From Aptenodytes patagonicus (taxonomy: Eukaryota > Chordata > Aves > Sphenisciformes > Spheniscidae): a stretch of DNA of 64,000 nt. The DNA lies in NCBI RefSeq assembly GCF_965638725.1, contig NC_134951.1:6037618-6101617 (forward strand), in the 5' to 3' direction. The position numbers and the translations under genes are program-made. Positions 55,831 to 64,000 of this stretch are shown here, piece by piece; position 1 is the first letter of the stretch, and each line of letters starts with the position of its first letter. The notes under the pieces were generated by a model. It did not search any database, had not been told where the DNA came from, and saw nothing but the letters and a program-made list of their open reading frames with translations.

Positions 55831-58800
55831 CTGTAAAATATAATTTGATTGATCAAAATTGTTCTAAACTGGTATGTTGTTCCTAAAAGCTTTATTCTTT
55901 CTTTCCTTTGGGGAGCATGGAAATAAAAGCCAGAGCCAGCCGCACCTTTGGAGGAGGAGGGACTCTCTAAGCAGAGTTAATGAAGCGTCAAAAGGCTTGT
56001 TCAAGAGAATAGGCTCTAACAAGAACCTTTAATTTTTTCAGTAAGACATTTAATCTCTTTGCATTCATACCAGTGAATGATCTGCTTTGCACATAATCAC
56101 CCTTCTTCTTCTCAGTGGTAGTGAAATTAAAGTGGTCAATTCTCATTCGCAGTGCCAAGCTTCATACCATGGGGGAATTAAGAGCCTGAGATAAACCGAG
56201 ACACGTTCTGCCCAAGAGAGAAGCTAAGAAAAGCTAAGCAGCCCCAAGCATCATTTTGAGGTGGCAGCCCTGTTCACCCTTCGCCCGGTTTTTCATTTGT
56301 CCTAGACAGTCCAGTTTGACGATGCTAAGCCATATTGCCCTTTTGATTTGGACTTGGTAACGTACAGCACGAGGCAGAAGAGTCAATAGAGAAGGAACAT
56401 TGAAGTGTTATGGGAGAGCACATAGAGAAAGATGCTTTGAGCACGAGGCAGTTGATATGGGATATGGATTGATATTCCTGCTGTATCGTAAGAAATCTGT
56501 AGCTTGTAACTTACCTACTTGAAACCAAGGTTTGTGAAATTGAAGAGTTTCAGATGCTCCCAAGTCAAATCACACAAGTTCACAGCTCCACGCGCTCAGA
56601 TCAACAGTGAACCTTCTCCTAGGAGAGTCGTCTAATCTCACCAGAAACCAAAATCTGATCATTCTGCAGCTCTGCCCAAGGGTAACCACCATCAAGTAAG
56701 TTGAGTTAAGACCACCTCCTAAAAGTCTGGGTTTATGTTCCTGTTTTATGTTGTCCTGTTTATGTGGGCATGACAACCCCAAAGTAACAACATCCACAGC
56801 CAGCCAGGCTATCATAAATCACCCAATGTCAGGGAAGAAAATAAAATGAAAATAATTATGGCTTGCATCTGTAACTATCTAGCCCTGTAAGGCAGTACCT
56901 CCGTTGCTAGTGACACCTTTGCACTGTGTTTACAAGGCCTCAGGATTGAGGCTCATCAGGTGCTCCTTGAATGTTTTTTTTTTTACCTAGCTGTGTAATT
57001 TAGCATTTCCTCTAATTGACCGGGTGTCTATGAATAATTATTTTATTTTTGTTATCTTTGTATGGTACAACCAGAGTTTTATACAGACAGCAGTAACAAG
57101 CAGTATGTCCAATGAGGTATTTATGACCAACCTAATGATATAGTATAGAGAAATACAGGCAGAGTATGACAGCAGAGGCCTTGAGAAATGGAGATATGGG
57201 ATGCGGTGCAGAGAAGTACAGGTATGGGGTGATAAGCGATGGGGCACGGGAGAGCGGTGAGGATGATAAGAGATGAGGCTTGGCATGGGAGACCCCTCCG
57301 CTACAAAGAACTCACCAACAATCAGCTCAGGAAATACCGACCCGGAGCTGGACAAAACTGGTTTTAGGAGTAAGAAAGAAATAGCACCTAATATACATAA
57401 AAGGTATTATGCGCTCCCCCCCGGGGAGTGCTTCCTCTTTGCATTTAAACAGTATTTTGAGCGTAACACATTGCAATCTAAACAACTAGATTTGGAAGGA
57501 AGGGAAGAGACCACAAATCTCAATTCCAGGAGCTGACCACATCGGAATAATTGCAAAAGGTCTTGTAATTACAGCCTTTCCTGGGGAAACACAGAAAATG
57601 CTGCAAATAATAGCTAAGAAAAAATTCATCCTACTTCACTACCCTGTCTTTCAGTGCCAGCATCTATGATTAAAAGTACATCAATGATGTCCAACTTTGT
57701 CCAAGCCATTTAATTGCCTCTGATGGACACACGCTTCAGAGATTTGTTTACTCCTTTTTCACATCTATTTGTACACTTGTGCTTGCACAGAATCTTCCGG
57801 CACTGTTACACAGAGTACCTTACTTAAAGAACTTGCTGTCTAGCCACCAAACTGGCTATTCCCTCATTCCTACGTTGTAAAAAAGCAGCGAGTAACCAAT
57901 CCCTACTCAATGCTTTCATGAAACACCTTACATCTTTATTATTTCCTTCTTCAGGTATCTATGTGGTTCACGAAGTTCAAAACCCACATAGTAAATTGCT
58001 CGCAAGTAAGTCACCCTTAATGAAAGCAAAGGAGCGTATCCTAACTTAACAAAAATTAAGCTAGCTGGCATGCAGGAAAATCATTAACCCATAAGCTGGA
58101 TTAAATTACTTTGGGGTAGTGGTTATGTCAGTAAGTGACCACTCCCCTCGTCGAGTGATCAAAAATTTGAGAAATATTTCTACATATTTATACACTTTTT
58201 CATGTGATTCAGTACAAAGCAAGCAAGTACTTAGTCTAGTTTTCCTGATCCTACGTGTAGCAACTACAGAGAGGCTTTTAACCTCTCATAGGAGAATAAT
58301 TAGCTCATGTCTCATTAAGAGTACCAGCAGCTTGTAAACAAAAGAACAAGTGTTTGTGTGGTAAGTCAATGTAAAGAGCGCTGCTGTCTTCTAGCCTATA
58401 ATTTGACTGTAGAAAGCACTTTATAATACCTGAATCTTTTAAGGGAGAAGGCTCTATCATGGAAAAAATAGAGGGGAGATTAAAGTACATAGGAAAATAG
58501 ACTTTTGACTTAATTTCCTTTCTCTAAAGCTGAAGAATATCTGGCAGCTAACGAAATATAAGGTGAGTACACAACTCTGAGATTAGAGCTTTGCTCTATA
58601 ATGTTTTTACCTGCTTTCTTCAACCATCTGGATAAACCAGGTGTAAATGTCTTTTTTTTTTTTTAAGCAGTGAATATGAAAATGTAAAAAAAAATTGATA
58701 AAAATTATTGAATTTCCTGCCATGGAGGTTTTTTATTAAAAAAATGGTAAGAAAGTTGAAGAGGGGATTTGCAACTAAGCATTAGGTAAGCATATTTTTA

Positions 58801-59253
58801 CTACGTGTTTCCAGTTTAAAGAGAATTTAACTCCAAAAGAGAAGTTAGTTTGGTAAGAGATACTGCCTTCACCGTTAGAGACGTGATATAAAACTCCAAA
58901 TACAATGGAACAGATTGCCTTATTCTATAAAAATGCCCAAATAAGCCCAGGATCCATTTCCCTCCCTTACTCCTAAGACAGTATATATCATTATTAGAAG
59001 TCACCACAGCTCCAAAAAACTGCCCGCAAAAAACCTTGATCGCTCACTTAAATCACCAGAGTCCCAGAATACATCTACAGATTTATATACCAATATTCAT
59101 AGAAAATGTTTTAACAGAAATTCAGCAGTCACAACAGTAAAGCCATTAGGAAGAAGATGCTGTTTCCATGATCAGCACCCTGCTGCTCTACATTAACACA
59201 GAGTGCTGGCTTAGGTCATACGGAGTCTCCTTTGAAGAAGATATTTCGGTTTC
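55831..59253. other. Region between CENPQ and GLYATL3, 3' end of CENPQ
   Basis: The right part should contain the CENPQ 3' UTR. A minus-strand AATAAA at 58737-58732 is a candidate poly(A) signal, about 520 bp after the stop. GC-richer patches at 56570-56815 and 57170-57350 are not explained by any gene I can see and may be decayed LTR sequence. Confidence 0.4.
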
Positions 59254-62200
59254 TCAAAGAAAGTCCACCTTTGCATAGGTCTTTTCAATGAGGGTTAACA
59301 TGTTCTTCAAGTCAGCTGACTGCTGAATAGTATTCATATCTTTTAAAAGACCTTTCTGATTTTTTATCTTCAAAATTTCTTCCTAAAGAAGGAAAGAATA
59401 ATAGACAACAAATAAAAAACAGCTTTCCCCGAGTCCAACAGAAATTTCATTTTCATGCAGCCTAGCTGTACCTGAATAAAGCTAAAATAAAAAGGATTTG
59501 AAGACACAGAACGAGACAGTATTCCTTCCACCAGTTACAGAGAGATGTATTTCAGAACTGATTACAGGTTCCCTAGGACCACAGGTTCCTAGGGAAATTA
59601 CATGTCATCCTTTAAATTACAGGTTTTCTAGGGTTTTGTTCTGTTTTTAAAACATAAGCATATAGTTCTCAATGAAAAGGAAAAAAAGAAGAAAAAAGAG
59701 AAAACATCAGATATTTCAGAATTTTCAGAATTGCTCCCTCTGGCAGCGGTTAAGTGATAAAAGCAGATTCTGTTGCCTTTCTTCTCATAGCCAAGGTGTC
59801 TCTGAAAATATATTCCATGCTCACCTGCAAAGTGGGTGCCTGGAAGCTGCGCCTGGGGAGTTCTGGAAGGTGGAGTGCTCCACTGCCGTTTTCCTGGAAT
59901 ACCTAGAAGGGGAAAAAGAGGGAGGGGAAGGGGGGGCGGGGAAAAAACAAACCCCAAACCCAAACATCAGGCACACAAGTAGGAAAATAAACTGGCTATC
60001 ATGATCCAACTTCTGAAAACTAAACTTCTTAATTTTGCAACTGAAGTTGGAAAGATTGAAAAGATACACTCCCAAAGGCAAATAAGGCCTTCCTTATACG
60101 ACGCAGAAACAGCTTGGGTGCGATAGCTCTGGAAACATATTCTCCTTAGAGGAATGCAGCAACAGCCATTGGAAATACCTTCCTGGCCTTTTTTTCATCT
60201 TCCTCTAATTGGTTCTTGAGCACCTGGATTTTGTACTGCAGTTGCTGTATAGTTTCTTCAATGCGTTCTGCTGATCGCTCAGCTTCATTTATTTCTTCCT
60301 AAGACAAAACAGACACAAAAACAGAACAAAATTTGCCTTAGAGATGGTGAGCCTTTTGCGTATAAGATACTGATAATCAGCATCAGCTCAGTCACTGAAA
60401 AACCATCCAAAAAGATACGCTGCTTTGTAGCGAAGGTGGGTGACAATGATGAACAGTGGACAACTCCTCCGCAACAGCGGAGGTATAGCCACCAGACCGT
60501 CTGCTAAACAGTTACAACACACCGAGCAGCAGCAGACGGGCAAGACATTTTCCTCCCTTCCTTGCCTTTCATACCTGCAATTGTACCAAAGACTCTTCAT
60601 TTGTCTCAAGCATTTGTTTCTCTGCCATTTGAAGGCTCGGGACATTCTTCAGGTTGCTCAGCTTCCCTGGAGGTACCTTTAAAGTCTTGAAAACTCTCAG
60701 CACCCTTTATTATAGAAAAAGGAAAGCATGAGTTGTTGGGAGTTCTTCGCAAAACAAAAAGAAAACTGATTAATGACTTCACTGGGGAAAAACTAAACTC
60801 AGTTTAGTCCAATTGCTGCCAGCGAAGTAAAAGGATCCAGACAGGAAGAAAAGCTGTCTTGAATTGTTTTCCAAAATCATGTGGAATAGATGTCTAAGGA
60901 AGGAACCAGGAACAAGAAATCCCACCGTTCTAACCTTTGCTATTACACTGACGTTGTGTGGTTTCTATCTCATTGACCTGTACACCCCCTGACTATAAAT
61001 TGACATTAACTAGTATTTTCCCAGTTCTGACCTTTCTGCTTTTCAAAGTAAAACTAAGTTCTAAAAGCAGCATTTTTAACCGCTTCCAAACAAAGATCAT
61101 TTCAGTAAAATCTGTAAATGCTTTTGTGAAACATGATATGCCAGAGGAATAGTTTTCGCTTGCTCTCAAAGGTCCTGATTCTGAGGAAGGCTTGAATTCT
61201 TCCAGGTTGGATCTGTCTGTTACATACACCAAACTGCCACAATTTCCATGCATCTCAGATGAGATTGCAGGAGTCTGGCAACTTCAGAAATTAAACATGT
61301 CACAAATTAAACATTATTAAAAAAACCAAAACAAAACATTTACGAAAAACTAGCTCCTCATGTTTGAACCTTGAGGCACTGTAAGAACAAAGAAAGCAAC
61401 ATATCAACATAGAGCCTGAGCCTATAAGAGCCTGGAATACCGACACACATGCACACAAGAATTCTCAGACACTCAAGCATATGTAACTACTCCCGCAATG
61501 ACATTAAAAAAAAAGCTACAAGTTACGCCCCAACAGAAAATTTCAATTCTCCTTGAAGAAACTTCAACAGTCAAAAAATGAATTAGCTTTTAAGAAAATG
61601 TAGCTGTAACTGCTCTCACCACTATCATAAAATGATAACAAAATAAATAGCTGCCCACAAATTTAAACCCTGTATAAAGAGTACAAAGCTGATCCAAGGA
61701 GCTCTTAAGAATACCTCCTAGGTTCTGTTATGCATATAGAAGTAGTTAAAGTGGGTCTTTCAACAACTCTTGCTTGTCCGCTTCAATCAAGGTACCATCA
61801 AGATATTTCCCTCCTTTATTTTTTATCAACTCTCCCTTCCAAGATTTCCTAAATGTGATTGCTCCCAGGAGCAATTCTGTAAGCATGGTACAAAACAACA
61901 TCCTTTCTCTCCCTCTTTTTTTTTTTTTAAATTATAATTTTTTACCTGTCTTTCAGTAAATTGAGGTGCTTCTGAACATCATCTTTCCTCTCACTTTGTT
62001 GGCACAAAACAGATCTGGAAAGAAAATAAAGGCAGAATTTTTATCGCAAAGCCTGCAAGCACAGAGAACGCATCAAGTGAAGTGAACACAGTCAGAACTT
62101 CTCTAGATAAAAATTTCCAACTTCAGATAGAAAGTGTTATATTATACCAGACAAAATATACACAGCCAGCCATATTGCCCAAAAAAGCTCCAAAGCTTTT

Positions 62201-63997
62201 CCAGTTCAAGCAATGTTATGATTTTTACTTTATTCCTTGTGGAAACAAAGAAGAACCACCAGGATATTTGGCACTTACAGTATTACTGAATCCATTACAG
62301 TTTCCAGAAACTGCCTACTACTCTCTGAGAGAGTCTGCCAAGATCCTATTTTAGCACTGGTTAGCTTCACCTTTTTTGAAGAACCTTTTTCTCCTGTTAA
62401 CACAAAGGAAAAAAGGAAAAGATACGAATTGTCAAACCTGGATAGACAGCTTTGTGACTCAATTCAGTCAGATCGTAGTCAAAACAGTTAAGATTTTTCT
62501 GTGTCAGAAAACTATCAGGTCAAATCTATCCACATTAGGTGGTACTTACTATTTGCAAGTCACAAGTCGTTTAAAAAGCACAAAATAGAAAAGGTTCTAT
62601 CTGTTTAGAATGAAACTACTGTACGAAACTTTCCCAAAATCATTGGCAATACAAGTGAGAAAACCCAGAATGAAATAAAACAAAGAGTGGGAATATACAT
62701 AAGCGAGAAACTCAATGCAGCAGGGGCCTCATCTCGTTTTTATGTTCAATACGACACATGCCAGTCTTAAGAGAGAAGGTTAACAGAGAAGACAATGACC
62801 TCTGAAAAGAAAGTTAAAATGTTGTGGGTGCTTGTGGTTGAATTTTACAAGAGAAGAACACTTCTTGCAAACAAAATGTGTGCATATACAACACGATACG
62901 AACGCCCACTGGCTAACGACTGTACTGCGAATACGCGCTGTTACTGTTCAGAAAGAAAACTTTGAAACTTATTTCAGTGACATCTCACACATCTATGATT
63001 TCAACACAGCAGTTACTACTTTTACTGTCAGTGTTTTGGAAAAACAAGACACACAGGACAAGACAAGACATAAGGAAAGAATACAATCCTACCTGCAGGG
63101 GAATAGTCCCCATGTTCCTTAGCTTGCCTTTTGACTGTCTGAGTGACCTGCTGAAGAGAAAAAATTACAGCAAATGTGGTAATTTTGAAACTGCTGTGCA
63201 ACCATTCATCTACTACTAGCAACCCACTATAAAAAGGCCGTGAAAGCACTGACAGAGGTCTACTGACGCTGACCAGAAAAAAGGCTTTTTGAACTGTGAA
63301 ACAGGAATTCATCTCAAGGTTAAAGAAAGCAATTCACTCTTGATTCCTCCCATTCCAAGAATGAGGTAATGAAATAAGAAATGCACGAGACGTTTGGCTA
63401 TCCAGCCACATCTGGAGATCACGCCGTTCACAAGTTCAGTGGTTAAGCAAGCTCTCTCCAACAGAAAGCTGCCTAGGCCAGTCCCGAGACATGCAGAGAA
63501 TATTTTCCAGAACTGAGTAAACGTCACCTGAGCTGAACGAACCCTGACTTTATCACTCTGTTCAAACAGATGCTATGCAGCTCTTCAGAACTCCACAGCC
63601 AGCTTGCCTTTTTATTAATCATCAGGCAATGCTTCCCTCTACTTGTCACAGGCACACTAGCACGCAACTAGAAATTCTGGAAACCAGGGAGCAGCTAAGG
63701 CAGTGGGTCTCAAAAGAGCTGTTCACACTGGACATTTCCTCAAGAGGACTACCTTTAGTTAATGAAATATTCTCTATAAATTCCAGTAAAAAACTGGGCA
63801 AAAATACCTTTTTTTTTTCTTCTTCTCTCTCTTTGATTACTTTTCTAATTTCTTTAATCCAAAATAGTTATTACCTTTCTTTTTTGACCTTGTTTTTTTC
63901 CTTCTCCATCTGTTCCCTTTTTTTTGCTGGAAGGCCCTTGTCGATTTTGTGATTTAAACTTTTTTTTTGCAGATCCCCCACCAGTGGTCTCCCCCAT
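59254..63997 (-). CDS. CENPQ: Centromere protein Q, CENP-Q (8 coding exons)
   Basis: Exons in order are 63997-63875, 63150-63093, 62393-62279, 62014-61946, 60704-60575, 60298-60179, 59902-59825 and 59382-59254. All have GT-AG borders, the phases fit, and the sum is 822 bp, or 273 residues (human is 268). CENP-Q pairs with CENP-U in the CENP-O/P/Q/R/U part of the constitutive centromere-associated network at the inner kinetochore. The N-terminus is basic and disordered ([13 protein letters not shown]). The helical core starts at [19 protein letters not shown], with [14 protein letters not shown] matching human LKVPPKKMEDLTNV. A long coiled coil follows (residues about 160-200). The conserved tail has [15 protein letters not shown] and the C-terminal helix ends in [13 protein letters not shown]. 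Start choice: ATG at 63997 gives a continuous frame; the 5' UTR lies outside the window. No lesions are seen. Confidence 0.95.
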
Positions 63998-64000
63998 TTT

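Noticed and set aside
59628-59963. 111-codon minus-strand frame over CENPQ exon 7
   Set aside because: It is in a different frame from the CENPQ exon and runs into flanking intron low complexity.

Overview
The window looks like nuclear DNA of a bird. The signs are several CR1 LINEs of avian type ending in the usual ATTCTATGA-type 3' repeats, endogenous retrovirus LTRs of the avian ERV-L kind, host genes split by GT-AG introns, and a gene order that fits amniote synteny. In humans CENPQ and GLYATL3 are neighbours on 6p12, and as I recall a CYP2AC1 pseudogene lies in the same band. I cannot name the species.

Layout. Positions 1-6345 hold most of one ERV on the minus strand: integrase, RNase H, RT and protease at the left, then a gag-position frame, a Lys-type primer binding site and the 5' LTR. 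Its 3' end lies outside the window. From 6.3 to 15.4 kb there is no intact host gene. This stretch holds three CR1 pieces (one with a 482-codon RT frame), a solo LTR, and an orphan P450 last exon at 14.1 kb. From 17.8 to 39.4 kb, two complete nine-exon cytochrome P450 genes of the CYP2K/CYP2AC type lie head to tail on the plus strand. Each encodes 496 residues, with all splice sites and the haem, I-helix and K-helix motifs present. A roughly 1.15 kb solo LTR and an older CR1 lie between them. A solo LTR and a CR1 sit in introns of the second gene, and a (TCTCC)n satellite sits in intron 8 of the first. From 40.8 to 43.6 kb there are remnants of further copies: one last exon and one decayed first exon.

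From 45.3 to 45.8 kb there is a probable LTR of another family. From 49.5 to 53.7 kb the five coding exons of a GLYATL3-like glycine N-acyltransferase run on the minus strand. They carry an in-frame stop and a frameshift, so this copy is probably a pseudogene. From 59.3 to 64.0 kb all eight coding exons of CENPQ, a kinetochore protein of the CENP-O/P/Q/R/U complex, run on the minus strand. They are intact and give 273 residues; the start codon lies three bases inside the right edge.

The host genes do not form a pathway. The P450s are ER-bound oxidases, GLYATL3 would be a conjugating enzyme, and CENPQ is a cell-division protein that is simply a neighbour. I did not find a convincing new biological system. 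The most useful points are the P450 birth-and-death cluster with patchy conversion-like identity, the broken GLYATL3, the hydrophobic N-terminus on the ERV gag-position frame, and LTRs placed where they could affect P450 expression. Exon calls were made by eye from splice sites and family resemblance; no search was run.
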